64,000 bases of DNA from the NCBI GenBank assembly GCA_039519185.1, contig CM076854.1:17643192-17707191 (forward strand), given 5' to 3'. Origin of the DNA: Astragalus membranaceus (lineage: Eukaryota; Streptophyta; Magnoliopsida; Fabales; Fabaceae). The position numbers and the translations under genes were made by a program. Every line of letters begins with the position of its first letter. The stretch's first letter is position 1. A model generated the notes under the pieces. That model saw only the letters and a list, made by a program, of their open reading frames with translations. It was not told the DNA's origin and ran no database searches. This document shows, piece by piece, positions 32,561 through 43,556 of this stretch.

Positions 32561-34329
32561 CAACACCCTCAATTTTTGGAGGTCACTAGTGGACTTCAAC
32601 CCTTGAAATATGGTACATTTTTTTCAAAAAAAAGAAGAACATGGATCACTTCTTTCAGTTCCATCAAAATGTACAAAATACTTTTTTTTCAAAATACTTT
32701 TCAAAATGTAAATCAGAGTAACTATAGCATTACAGACACAATGCACGCCATAGTGTACTAGCTACATAGAGTGTAGTGATTCTCACATACATATATACAT
32801 AACATGAACATCCATGTGATAAGTCAATACTATTCCAAAAAGAGATAAACACCAGAGTTGTGAATTTTCCTTATCACTATTCATAACCCGAGAGTAATCT
32901 GACAAGCCCCTATAAGGAGTATGCCCCAATAACCGGTCCAAGAAGGCCCTACTATCAGAGTTATGCACATACGAAACATATATAGTCATCCATCACCATA
33001 GTACAAGTACTTCTAAAATGCAAAATACATAAACCATAAGCTGATCACTAGACTCTACATCGACAACACACATATGCACGCGCCCATAGGTAACACATGC
33101 ATTCGGAATCAACTCCTCCTCCTCGTCACTAAACAAGCACTCCCTCATCAGCTGGTGGTGGCGATCAGGCCAAAATAATAACAGCAAGGGTCACCAACCG
33201 AAAACAACATACATATATACATAAAAAATTCTCATGTGCATATACATAAACAAGAAGAATAAACATTTAGTAGTTTACCACCACAATACATCACACAATA
33301 CACCCTAATGCAATGATTATATGTCAGTGCAAATCATTCCAGAATATCACTTCCCCCTTAGGGATTTGTGAGGTCCAATTAAGAACAACACCGCCATTGT
33401 CCCGTAGGACTTGTGAGATCCAATAAAGGAAAGCACCACCATTTGTGAGATCCAATAAAGGAAAACACCACCTATGTATGTATGAATATACACAACACAC
33501 ATGCATATCACCACACCAAGCATTATTCGACCAATCATCACATGGATCAAGAATAATGACATAACACCCCACCACACCATACCATGCATCATTCAACCAG
33601 GCATCATATGCTTCAAGAATAATGACATAACACCACACAACACCACACATTATTCATATGTGCATTACATGCATCAAGATCAATTACATAACAACTTTAC
33701 CAAATCACATATACATCAAGTATACATCAACCACATAATTCCACAACATTTACAATCAATTAAGTAAATGCTTTTAAAGAGTAGGAATGTGCCCTTACCA
33801 ACTTTTTCTTCTCGATTAAATTTCGAACAACCGTCATAAGTATCTCTTGCACTATTCAAATACACAACAAGCTTTTCCAAAGAAATCTCCAAACTTTCTC
33901 TCTTGGAAATTCTTCCAAAATCATGTTCAATCTCCCTTGAACCTCCAAAATATGATCAACAATGGAGCACCAACAACTTATTTTTTTTTCCTCCTAAACT
34001 TTGGGAAGAAGAAGAACAAAATATGCTAAAGTGTGGGGGTGGGTTTCTCGACCAACAAATTAGAGGCAGTAGATCTTTTCTTCACCTCTATTTACTCTCT
34101 AACCCTCGGTCTTGTTGATTAACTAATTAGTTAGGAATAAACTAAAATCCCATCCTTCTACTCTTCCAGGCTTAGTTACCTAATAAATTCACTAACAAGA
34201 TTAACTAAATTAAATTACACAACTCCCTAAAAATACAACTAATCAATCAAATCTCTTACACACTTTTTATATAAAACATATTAGTCACCTCACTACACTT
34301 TTGGAAATATATCTACCCCGATAAATTTT
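32561..34329. other. Intergenic DNA, no gene recognised
   Basis: Frames of up to 108 codons here lack domains. Two tandem duplications are visible: a gatttgtgag(g/a)tccaat(t/a)aagg unit at about 33361-33475 (three partial copies), and a unit with caagaataatgacataacacc at about 33500-33650 (two copies). The rest is A/C-rich. Confidence 0.5.
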
Positions 34330-34441
34330 CTCGGTTAGATCTTGGTTCTTTTCGGTTCTTGCTGGACTGATTTCTTTTCGGCCCTTGCTCATCTGGTTCT
34401 GGTCTGCTTATGCGTTAATGGATTTCTATCAGTGGCCATGC

Positions 34442-35877
34442 ATGGCCGATACAGCGCCGGTAGCAGCGCCGCGGGTTCAGCCTCAGTCAGTGACCGTAAC
34501 AAAGTCCTTTGCTGCTGCGCTAACAAACTCATGCGTGATTCCTCCAAATCAGTTGCCAAAGCCTTGCATTAAAGGCGATGCTCTCACTATCAAGATCACT
34601 GAAAAAGAATATCAAGAAGGTGTCAAAGGGTGTAAGAATGTATTGCATGGCCGCCTTACCCTTTCTAAGGGGGATTCTCCTCTAAAGATTAATGATTTAA
34701 GGGCAAAACTTTTGCAAGAATGGAAATCTATTGGCTCTTGGACAATTGTCTCCTTGGGGAAAGGCTACTATGAATTTTGTTTTCAATCGTTTGAAGAGAT
34801 GCGTAGCCTTCAAGCAATTGGGACATGGTCGTTGCACCCGGGCTTTCTTCGGCTCTTTGCATGGGCGCCAGACTTTGATCCTAACAGGATCCGCAACACC
34901 AATGTTCAATGTTGGGTTCGTATCCATGGATTGGCTCGTGAATACTGGCGTCCAATCACTCTTTTTGAGATTGCCGGGGCAATCGGTGGTCCTATTGCTT
35001 TGGATGATGCCACAAAGAGTCGTACTTTTGGTTACTTCGCAAGAGTTCTTGTTGATATTGATTTGAATGGAGATCTTCCAGAGCGTATTATGGTTGAGCG
35101 TGAAGTTTAAGCATTTTACGTTGAAGTTGTTTATGAAATGCTGCCACTTTTCTGCTCCTATTGTCATATTATTGGGCATAATTATTCCAATAAGCTCAAA
35201 GTAAGCAGGAACCTCGTGCGCAGCCCCCAGTCAATCGGCAAGTTTGGGAGCCAAAGAGAAAGAACGTCATTGATGCCATTAATGTTCGTGACATGCAAAT
35301 GCCTGATGCCGAGAAAGAAACTCAGGTTAAAGGTACAACTACATTTAGTGATAATGTTATTGCTAACACTATTGATAACGGTGCAGGTAGTGATATTCAA
35401 AAGGATAATGATGATGGTAATGAAGCCTCTACAGAAGATCTACTGGAAAAAGATAATCAATTGGAGCGTTCCGGAGATCTCATCTCTATTGAAGAGATTA
35501 CAATCCCAAATAAGTTTGGAGGCCCTAATAACATACCTCATGATGATATTAACCCCCTGCTTGGATTTATTTCTAACCATTTTGAAACAGGATCCCCAAG
35601 TGGCAGAGCTCCACCAATAACGCATCCCCCTGATCCAGTTTTAGTTGGTGACTCTCAAATGGAAGCAGCCTTTGAGGTTGATAGAAATCGGGTCCAAGTG
35701 GTTGCTGACCAAGAAGCTGCGCAAGTTGTGATTGATGATTTACACATCCTTAAGCAGCCTTGGGCTGATTTAGTTGAGGAGGAGGTTAACTTGGCAAAGG
35801 AAAATGCTCAGTCTGATGAGGGCTCTGACTTTGAGGTAGTTCGCACTAAGTCTCAAAAGAAAAAGCAAAGGCAGTGA
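34442..35877 (+). pseudogene. LINE ORF1 (DUF4283-type), broken
   Basis: From ATG at 34442 (MADTAPVAAPRVQPQ) the frame is open to TAA at 35110. It carries the DUF4283-like region with KEYQEGVKGCKNVLHGRL, GKGYYEFCFQSFEEM and WVRIHGLAREYW. The frame continues after the stop with AFYVEVVYEMLPLFC and a zinc-knuckle-like CSYCHIIGHNYSN. A frameshift near 35195 leads to the acidic tail (35293-35877) ending KSQKKKQRQ. ORF1 proteins of this type bind nucleic acid in the LINE particle. One stop and one frameshift make this copy inactive. Confidence 0.85.
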
Positions 35878-35899
35878 CAGAAAAAGAAAGCTATCACCC

Positions 35900-37450
35900 T
35901 GATGAACCCTCATCACATGATGTGGTTCATAGTTTTCAAGAGAGTTTTTATACAAATTTAGTGATGAATTAGTTAAATTCTGTGATGAATTGTTCGGAAT
36001 TTTGCTTTGTGGAATTTACTTGCTTTGCAGTGTTTATGCTTGGTTTGTTGTATTTTTGTGCCCAGGGAATAGGTGGAACGAAAAGACAAGGCACTGCAAA
36101 CAAATGGATTCGAGAGCGCAGGAGTTGGGAGTGGCGCGCCACTCACGCGCGGACCCTCATCACATGATGTGGTTCATAGTTTTCAAGAGAGTTTTTATAC
36201 AAATTTAGTGATGAATTAGTTAAATTCTGTGATGAATTGTTCGGAATTTTGCTTTGTGGAATTTACTTGCTTTGCAGTGTTTATGCTTGGTTTGTTGTAT
36301 TTTTGTGCCCAGGGAATAGGTGGAACGAAAAGACAAGGCACTGCAAACAAATGGATTCGAGAGCGCAGGAGTTGGGAGTGGCGCGCCACTCACACGCGGC
36401 GCGCAAGAGGCGCGCAAGACAACAGAAGATTCATGAGGACGCATCTCTCCAGGGCGCGTAAGTGACGCGCGGCGCGCCAATGGTGCGCGAGTTCACAACG
36501 CCTTCTGCCTCTCTGCGCGTAAGTGGCGCGCGCCGCGCCACTGGAGCGCGAAATTACTGTGCTTGCGTCAAAAACAGATCCAGGACGCGTTTGCCAGGAC
36601 TTTTGGACGTTTTTGGAACCCTAGAACTGAAAGAGGAGCGATTCCGTCTGACGGCTACTGACGAATCAAGACTTGGGAACAAGGATTGAAGCTTCAGATG
36701 TGTTCATCATCATCTTCCACTTGTAATTTTCTTTATTTCTCTTCATTAATCATGAATAGCTAAATCTCTTTATGTTAGGGATGAAGGAATATTGATGTAA
36801 CTCTATTGTCGCTGGTTTAGAATCATATTTGTATCGTACTATCTCGTATTTTGTGTATCGAATTTCTACGCTTAATGCCTTTTATGGTTGGAAAACTCAT
36901 ACAATGATCTTTTGTTCAATTATGAAATGGGAGTTTTATTATTGAATGTTTGAATTTCGATACCTTCAATTTGTGGTTTAGGGATATTCTATGAGTTGTA
37001 GTATATTACAAATTCTTACTTTAATGCTTGTTGGTAATTAGAATCACCTAAGGGATTAGGGCTTTTAGTTATCGACAAAGGACTAGTTACCTAAGGAACT
37101 AGGAATTGGTTAATGTTGTGAGTTTGATAGTAAGATTAGAGAGAGAGATTAACTTTCAAACTAAATCAGTGGCAATAGGGTGAAATCAATAAGAATTCGT
37201 CCCTAGCATTCTTTTCCATCGTATTCTTTCAACTCGTTTTTTCGGCTTTTATTATTAAAAACACAAAAATATTTTATTGCTTTACTTCGAGCTTGACAGC
37301 TCAACAATTATCAAACAAACCCCTTTTAATTTGGTTTCTATTAGCTGTTGTTAACGTCTTAGTAAATTGACTTCGATCCTTGAGGACGATATCCGGTTCT
37401 TACCGATTTTATTACTTGCACGATTTGGTACACTTGCCAATATCTTAACA
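35900..37450 (+). repeat. 5' LTR of the Athila element, with internal duplication
   Basis: It is 1551 bp against 1304 bp for the 3' LTR. The extra 247 bp is a tandem duplication of the LTR start: about 35905-36151 is repeated at 36152-36398. Substitutions against the 3' LTR seen by eye are acagaag/acaaaag near 36425 and atgcctttt/atgcttttt near 36877. A CpG-rich segment with many cgcgcc words lies at 36110-36160 and 36375-36560. Confidence 0.93.
35905..36398 (+). repeat. 247-bp tandem duplication within the 5' LTR
   Basis: Both copies run from accctcatcacatgatgtgg to gtggcgcgccactca. The junction lies in a g/c-rich stretch (cacgcgcggaccc). The 3' LTR and the TSDs lack any trace, so the event happened after insertion or was a copy error affecting one LTR only. 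Confidence 0.93.
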
Positions 37451-37456
37451 AGTTTT

Positions 37457-37474
37457 TGGCGCCGTTGCCGGGGA
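37457..37474 (+). other. Primer binding site of the Athila element
   Basis: TGGCGCCGTTGCCGGGGA lies six bases after the LTR end. This is the usual primer site of Athila and related plant Ty3 elements; from memory it pairs with tRNA-Asp. Confidence 0.88.
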
Positions 37475-37629
37475 TCGAAATTACATTTACTAGTAATTCG
37501 AAGGCAACTGCTAATTCGAACCCGTACATATTTACATTCACTTTAGTTTTATTTCTGTTATTTTTTAGTTATTGTATATATTACACAGTTTGCTTTGACA
37601 CTTGTCCGAGTTTCTTGTGTTCTCAGTGC

Positions 37630-40600
37630 ATGCGCGGAACTGTTAATCCTAAGGATTTACTTTTCGATCCAGAGATTGAGAAAACCGCGAGAGCTAATAG
37701 AAAGGAAGCAAGGTTAAGGAAGCAAGGAGCAACAATCGGAGAATCTTCTGTGCAACAAACTGTGACTGAAATTATGGGAGAAAATCCACCACCAGCTCGC
37801 ACTCTTGGCGACTTTGGTAGAAGAAATCAAGGCGTCCAAGCATACACCTTCCAACCTGTGGGAGCTGTGGCATTTGAGATCAAGTCTTCGATCCTCACTG
37901 CCTTGAAAACAGAACAATTCTTTGGGTCTGATGCTGAAGATCCAAATCAACACTTATTTCAGTTCTATGAAATTTGTGGGTCCACAAATCCCGCGGGAGT
38001 GACTGATGACCAGAAAAAGTTGCGTCTCTTTCCATATACTTTGACTGGGAGGGCTAAAGATTGGTTAAACACTATCCCAGCACGAACTATTAACAATTGG
38101 GGTGATCTGGAGAGCAAGTACTTAGAAAGATTCTTTCCAATTTCTAAGTTCATCAAGAAAAGGGCTGAAATATCAAATTTTGAGCAAGGAGATGTTGAGT
38201 CTCTTTATGATGCTTGGGAAAGGTTCAAACTGTTATTAAAAAAATGTCCTGGGCATGGTATTGATGACTTTGTGCAGTTGCAAACTTTCTGTCATGGTTT
38301 GCGACCTCAAACAAGAATGATGTTAGATGCCTCAGCTGGAGGATCTTTGGGTACTAAAACTGAAGCTGAAGCAAGACAGTTAGTGGAGCATATGGCTTCT
38401 AATGAATACCGGATTCAAAATGATAGAGGGGCAACAAAGAGGCCAGGAATTTTAGAGTTGGACGCTAACAGTGCTGTGTTGGATCAACAAAAGGTAATGT
38501 CACTTCAAATTGAGGCTCTCACTAAACAGTTAGCTGCTGCTTTGCCAAGTGGATCTCAAAATCCTGCAACCGTTCAAGCAGTGCAAACGGGGTCATGTAA
38601 TTATTGTGGCAGGAATGCTCATGAAGGTGACTGTGCAACTCATGGAGATAACAGTGAACAGGTTAATTATATGGGCAACTTTCAGAAGCAAGGTGGGAAC
38701 CCTTATTCTAACACCTACAATCCTGGGTGGAAGAATCATCCCAACTTCTCTTGGAAGAATAATGATACCGCAGGGTCACATCAGCAGCAACCTAGTCAAG
38801 AACAAAGAAAGCCATCTCCTATGGAGGAAGCGTTGACTCAGTTTATGCAAATGACAAAGACAACCTTTCAATCTCAAGACCAAGCTATGAAGAATATGGA
38901 AAAGAATCATGAAGCTTCCATAAAGAATCTAGAGACTCAAATTGGGCAGTTATCAAAGCAGCTTGCTGGATCATCTAACAGCGGTTTCTCAGCTAGTACA
39001 GTTGACAACCCTAGGGATGAAACTGCTAAGGCTATCTCTCTAAGAAGTGGTCGGGAGTTGCCGACTCCGGTGGTAAATTGTGAAAAGAAGGTGTCAGTTG
39101 AAAATGAAAGAAAAGAGTTGAGTGAAAAGAATGAAAATGAAAAAAATGGAGGAGTTGAAAATGAGTTGAGTAAGGAAAGTGAAGAAGGTGTGAAGTCTAA
39201 CACTAATAAAAACAGTTTGTTCTTTGATGTGCAGGTACAAGAGAAACCCAAGGCACCTCCTCCGCAAGTGAAGCTGCCGTATCCTCATGCTAGCAAGAAA
39301 AATCAAAAAGATGAGCAGTTTTCTAAGTTCATGGAGGTTTTCAAGCGGCTACAAATCAATATACCCTTCGCAGAAGCTCTAGAACAGATGCCCATATATG
39401 CCAAATTCATGAAGGAGCTTTTGACAAAGAAGAGGAAATTCAAAGAGGATGAGACAGTGGCTTTGACTGAAGAGTGCAGTGCCATAATTCAAAGGAAGCT
39501 TCCTCAGAAAATGAAAGATCCGGGAAACTTCACCATTCCATGTGCAATTGGCGACATAGCCGTTGGTAAAGCTCTCTGTGACCTGGGGGCCAGTATTAAT
39601 CTTATGCCATTGTCTATGCTGAAGAGACTTGGTGGTGGTGAGGTGAAGCCGACTAGAATGTCTCTGACACTTGCTGATCGATCAATAAAATATCCTTATG
39701 GAGTGTTGGAAGATGTTCTGGTCAGAGTTGACAAATTCCTATTTCCGGTAGACTTTGTGATACTTGACATGGAGGAAGATGCAGAGGTACCACTTATCCC
39801 GGGAAGGCCATTTTTAGCCACAGGGCGAGCGTTGATTGATGTGCAACAAGGGAAGCTAATCTTAAGGTTCCAGGATGAGAAGATCACTTTTAATGTTTTT
39901 GAAGCTATGCGCCATCCTGATGACAAAGGACAGTGTTTTAGGGTGGATGTACTTGATAATTCTGTGAAAGAGACCTTTAGACAGGAAGTACCAGTTCCTC
40001 CATTGGAGAATGTAATTGTAAACTCTATTGAAGAAGCAGAAGAGAATCTGGGGAGTGAAATAGAAGACTGTATTCTGCAGTTTGAAGCTTCTCAGATAGA
40101 AAATGTGTCAAAGAAAAGAGAAGAGCTAGATAGGGGGGAGAGTCCCGAGAAAAAGATCCCTGAATTGAAGCAACTCCCCTCTCATCTGAAGTATGTTTTC
40201 CTTGCAAATGATGATCTTCATCCAGCTATCATTAGCAGCTCTTTGACCAAATTGGAAGAAGAGAAGCTGATGAGGGTACTAAGAAGCAACAAAAATGCGT
40301 TGGGTTGGACTATCTCAGACCTCAAGGGGATAAGTCCAGCTTTTTGCATGCACAAAATCAAACTGGAGGAAGAATTCAAACCTGTGATCCAACCTCAGCG
40401 GAGATTAAATCCTACAATGAAAGAGGTGGTGCGTAAAGAAGTTTTAAAGCTCTTAGAGGCCGGCATGATTTATCCTATCTCAGATAGCTCATGGGTGAGT
40501 CCGGTTCATGTGGTCCCTAAGAAGGGTGGTATGACGGTAGTGAAGAATGACAAGAATGAGCTGATTCCGACTCGCACTGTTACGGGTTGGAGAATGTGTA

Positions 40601-43053
40601 TAGACTACCGGAGGTTAAACCAAGCAACCAGGAAGGACCACTTCCCGTTGCCATTCATGGATCAGATGCTGGAGAGGTTGGCTGGACAAGCGTTCTATTG
40701 CTTTCTGGATGGATACTCTGGGTATAACCAGATAGCAGTAGACCCAGAAGACCAAGAGAAGACAGCTTTCACGTGTCCCTTCGGTGTGTTCGCATATCGG
40801 AGGATGCCCTTCGGGTTGTGCAATGCTCCAGCAACTTTTCAAAGGTGCATGCTTTCTATTTTCTCTGATATGATGGAAACTGCAATTGAGGTATTTATGG
40901 ACGATTTTTCTGTCTTTGGTTCTACTTATGATTCTTGCTTGGCTAACCTTGATGCGGTTTTAAAACGATGCACTGAAACCAATTTAGTTTTGAATTGGGA
41001 GAAGTGCCACTTTATGGTCAAGGAAGGTATTGTGCTTGGCCATAAAATTTCTGCAAAAGGCATTGAGGTTGACCAAGCGAAAATCGAAGTGATAGAAAAG
41101 TTACCTCCTCCTCTAAATGTAAAAGGAGTGAGAAGTTTTTTAGGACACGCCGGTTTTTATCGACGTTTCATAAAAGACTTCTCCAAGATTGCAAAACCTT
41201 TATGCAATCTACTTGTTAAGGAGGCTGAGTTTGTATTTGATAATGATTGTCTGTGTGCTTTTAATATCCTAAAGGAAAAACTGGTCTCTGCTCCAGTCAT
41301 AGTAGCCCCAAATTGGGATGCTCCGTTTGAGCTCATGTGCGATGCAAGTGATTACACAGTGGGTGCTGTATTGGGGCAGAGATCAGAGAAATTTTTTCAT
41401 GCCATTTATTATGCTAGCAAGGTCTTAAATGAGAATCAAGTCAACTATGCAACAACCGAAAAAGAATTGCTAGCCATAGTATTTGCATTGGAAAAATTTC
41501 GTTCCTATTTGGTTGGATCGAAAGTGATTGTTTTTACTGACCATGCAGCAATTAAATATCTGCTAACCAAGGGCGAGTCTAAGCCTCGACTCCTTAGATG
41601 GATTTTGCTTTTGCAGGAATTTGACTTGGAAATCAAGGACAAAAAAGGGAGCGAGAACGTGGTAGCAGATCATTTGTCAAGGCTAGAGAACAAAGAAGTG
41701 ACTGCTCTAGAAAAAGAAATCCTGGAAGAATTCCCGGATGAAAAGTTGCTAGCCATTGTAGAAAGACCTTGGTTCGCCGACATTGCAAATTACAAGGCAG
41801 CCGGAAAGGTCCCGGAAGATCTCACATGGCAACAAAAGAAAAAGTTCCTCCATGATGCCAAACATTACCTGTGGGATGATCCTTATCTCTACAAGGTTGG
41901 GACGGATGGACTTTTGAGAAGATGTGTGTCTGGTGCTGAAAGTAAAAGCATTCTCTGGCATTGTCATGACTCTCCCTGTGGAGGGCACTATAATGGGGAA
42001 CGCACAGCTGCTAAGGTTCTCCAATCTGGTTTTCACTGGCCATCCCTCTTCAAGGATGCACGTGACTACGTGAGAAGCTGTGACAAATGCCAGAGGACTG
42101 GCAATATTTCACGTAGGGGAGAGATGCCATTGAACCCCATTCTTGAAGTAGAAGTGTTTGACTGCTGGGGCATTGATTTTATGGGACCATTCCCACCATC
42201 TTACAACTGTGAATACATCTTAGTGGCAGTTGACTATGTCTCCAAGTGGGTTGAAGCTAGTGCCACTGCTAAGAGTGATTCCCAAACTGTGGTTAAATTC
42301 ATAAAGAAGAACATCTTCTCTAGATTCGGTGTGCCAAGAGTCCTAATCAGTGATGGGGGTAGCCACTTTTGCAACACCCAACTCAACAATGTTCTCTCCA
42401 AGTATGGTGTTACGCATAAAGTGACAACTCCCTACCACCCTCAGAGCAATGGTCAAGCAGAAGTCTCAAACAGAGAGATTAAGAGGATCCTGGAAAAAAC
42501 AGTTGGAAGCTCGAGAAAGGATTGGTCGTTGAAGGTAGACGATGCGCTTTGGGCATATAGAACAGCCTATAAGACACCTTTAGGCATGTCACCGTATCAA
42601 TTGGTTTATGGTAAAGCTTGCCATTTACCGGTTGAACTTGAGCACAAAGCGTATTGGGCACTAAAGTTTTTGAACTTTACCACTTCGGCCTGTGGGGAAA
42701 AAAGAATCCTACAACTACACGGATTAGATGAGATGCGTCTGCAAGCATATGAGAACAACAAGATCTACAAGGAAAAAATGAAAGCGTATCATGACAAGAA
42801 CATTTCAAAAAAAGAATTTCATCCAGGGCAACAAGTGTTGCTGTTTAACTCTAGACTCAAGTTGTTTCCCGGGAAATTGAAATCCAAATGGTCAGGGCCT
42901 TTTGTAGTCAAAGAAGTGACACCATATGGAGCAATTGAAGTAGAGGAACCTGAATCAAAAAGATCCTTCAAAGTTAATGGGCAGAGATTGAAGCCATACT
43001 TGGGCGAAGTAGTGGAGAGAGAGAAGCTGGCATTGGTTTTAAGCGACCCTTAA
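37630..43053 (+). CDS. Athila gag-pol polyprotein
   Basis: It is open for 1807 codons from ATG 37630 (MRGTVNPKDLLFDPEIEK). The frame extends upstream to the primer site but without an ATG, so 37630 is the best start. Domains by approximate residue: gag 100-270 (QHLFQFYEICGS, GRAKDWLNTIP); a C-rich CNYCGRNAHEGDC motif near 322; protease with DLGASINLMP near 650, DLG being usual for Athila; RT with catalytic FMDDF near 1087; RNase H from 1235 (ELMCDASDYTVGAVL); integrase HHCC from about 1443 (WHCHDSPCGGHYN ... CDKCQR) and the core D, D, E near 1514, 1573 and 1610. No stop or frameshift is seen. The product would make the particle and copy and insert the element. Confidence 0.93.
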   Translation: MRGTVNPKDLLFDPEIEKTARANRKEARLRKQGATIGESSVQQTVTEIMGENPPPARTLGDFGRRNQGVQAYTFQPVGAVAFEIKSSILTALKTEQFFGSDAEDPNQHLFQFYEICGSTNPAGVTDDQKKLRLFPYTLTGRAKDWLNTIPARTINNWGDLESKYLERFFPISKFIKKRAEISNFEQGDVESLYDAWERFKLLLKKCPGHGIDDFVQLQTFCHGLRPQTRMMLDASAGGSLGTKTEAEARQLVEHMASNEYRIQNDRGATKRPGILELDANSAVLDQQKVMSLQIEALTKQLAAALPSGSQNPATVQAVQTGSCNYCGRNAHEGDCATHGDNSEQVNYMGNFQKQGGNPYSNTYNPGWKNHPNFSWKNNDTAGSHQQQPSQEQRKPSPMEEALTQFMQMTKTTFQSQDQAMKNMEKNHEASIKNLETQIGQLSKQLAGSSNSGFSASTVDNPRDETAKAISLRSGRELPTPVVNCEKKVSVENERKELSEKNENEKNGGVENELSKESEEGVKSNTNKNSLFFDVQVQEKPKAPPPQVKLPYPHASKKNQKDEQFSKFMEVFKRLQINIPFAEALEQMPIYAKFMKELLTKKRKFKEDETVALTEECSAIIQRKLPQKMKDPGNFTIPCAIGDIAVGKALCDLGASINLMPLSMLKRLGGGEVKPTRMSLTLADRSIKYPYGVLEDVLVRVDKFLFPVDFVILDMEEDAEVPLIPGRPFLATGRALIDVQQGKLILRFQDEKITFNVFEAMRHPDDKGQCFRVDVLDNSVKETFRQEVPVPPLENVIVNSIEEAEENLGSEIEDCILQFEASQIENVSKKREELDRGESPEKKIPELKQLPSHLKYVFLANDDLHPAIISSSLTKLEEEKLMRVLRSNKNALGWTISDLKGISPAFCMHKIKLEEEFKPVIQPQRRLNPTMKEVVRKEVLKLLEAGMIYPISDSSWVSPVHVVPKKGGMTVVKNDKNELIPTRTVTGWRMCIDYRRLNQATRKDHFPLPFMDQMLERLAGQAFYCFLDGYSGYNQIAVDPEDQEKTAFTCPFGVFAYRRMPFGLCNAPATFQRCMLSIFSDMMETAIEVFMDDFSVFGSTYDSCLANLDAVLKRCTETNLVLNWEKCHFMVKEGIVLGHKISAKGIEVDQAKIEVIEKLPPPLNVKGVRSFLGHAGFYRRFIKDFSKIAKPLCNLLVKEAEFVFDNDCLCAFNILKEKLVSAPVIVAPNWDAPFELMCDASDYTVGAVLGQRSEKFFHAIYYASKVLNENQVNYATTEKELLAIVFALEKFRSYLVGSKVIVFTDHAAIKYLLTKGESKPRLLRWILLLQEFDLEIKDKKGSENVVADHLSRLENKEVTALEKEILEEFPDEKLLAIVERPWFADIANYKAAGKVPEDLTWQQKKKFLHDAKHYLWDDPYLYKVGTDGLLRRCVSGAESKSILWHCHDSPCGGHYNGERTAAKVLQSGFHWPSLFKDARDYVRSCDKCQRTGNISRRGEMPLNPILEVEVFDCWGIDFMGPFPPSYNCEYILVAVDYVSKWVEASATAKSDSQTVVKFIKKNIFSRFGVPRVLISDGGSHFCNTQLNNVLSKYGVTHKVTTPYHPQSNGQAEVSNREIKRILEKTVGSSRKDWSLKVDDALWAYRTAYKTPLGMSPYQLVYGKACHLPVELEHKAYWALKFLNFTTSACGEKRILQLHGLDEMRLQAYENNKIYKEKMKAYHDKNISKKEFHPGQQVLLFNSRLKLFPGKLKSKWSGPFVVKEVTPYGAIEVEEPESKRSFKVNGQRLKPYLGEVVEREKLALVLSDP

Positions 43054-43556
43054 AACCGGAGGTAACGTCAAGCTAGTGACGTTAAAGAAGCGCTTATTGG
43101 GAGGCAACCCAATTTTCTCAACCTTTATCTCTTTTATTGTTTCGCATTATTTCCTTTAACTTAGGCATTTTAGGATTTACTAAGATTCACAAGTCTGTCT
43201 AGTCGCGCGCGGGTGGCGCACCATTGGCGCGCCGCGCGCCAGGAAGTGCCTGCTGCGCCTGTAATTTCTGTTGCCCAGCGCGCCAGTTGCGCATAAGTCA
43301 CGCGCCGCGCGCAGGGGGGCGCCTGTTGCATCTGAACCTTCTGTTGCCCAGTGCGCCTGTTGCGCGTAAGTTGCGCGCGCGCGTGGCTGGGGGTATAAAG
43401 CTCGCGCAGCACTCACGCTGCTGCATCATTTTCACGCGTGGGTTGCTCCAAGTAAGGGATTTTCAAATTTTCTTCCAAAAAAGGGTGCCAATCTTGGATT
43501 TTGCTTGTGGGGTTTTGCAATTATACCCTCCTTTCTTCATATTCTTCATTTATCAA
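43054..43556 (+). other. CpG-rich spacer with TATA box before the env-like ORF
   Basis: After the pol stop there is a CpG-rich stretch (43200-43390) with two or three diverged units built from cgcgc words, ctgttgcccag and tgcgc(g/a)taagt. At 43394-43399 a TATAAA follows gctggggg, and a transcription start would fall near 43425. A consensus donor (CAA before GTAAGT) lies at 43557. The arrangement looks like an internal promoter plus leader exon for the env-like ORF. This is inference. Confidence 0.5.
43394..43399 (+). promoter_or_regulatory. Putative internal TATA box
   Basis: TATAAA in the context gggggTATAAAgctcgcg lies about 600 bp upstream of the env-like start codon. Within the element it is unusually well formed and lies just after a CpG-rich block. 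Confidence 0.45.

Noticed and set aside
33490..33770. Short regular repeats considered as a CRISPR array
   Set aside because: The repeats are few, diverged and without unique equal-length spacers, and the host is a plant.
34697..35179. 160-codon minus-strand frame
   Set aside because: It is antisense to LINE ORF1 and has no recognisable domain.
36220..36689. Frames of 72-86 codons in the Athila LTRs (also 46522-46991)
   Set aside because: They occur identically in both LTRs, lie in CpG-rich noncoding sequence, overlap on both strands and show no domain.
37456..37629. Upstream extension of the Athila gag frame to the primer site
   Set aside because: The frame starts with TTG inside the primer binding site and has no ATG before 37630; reading through the site is expected because the leader happens to be open.
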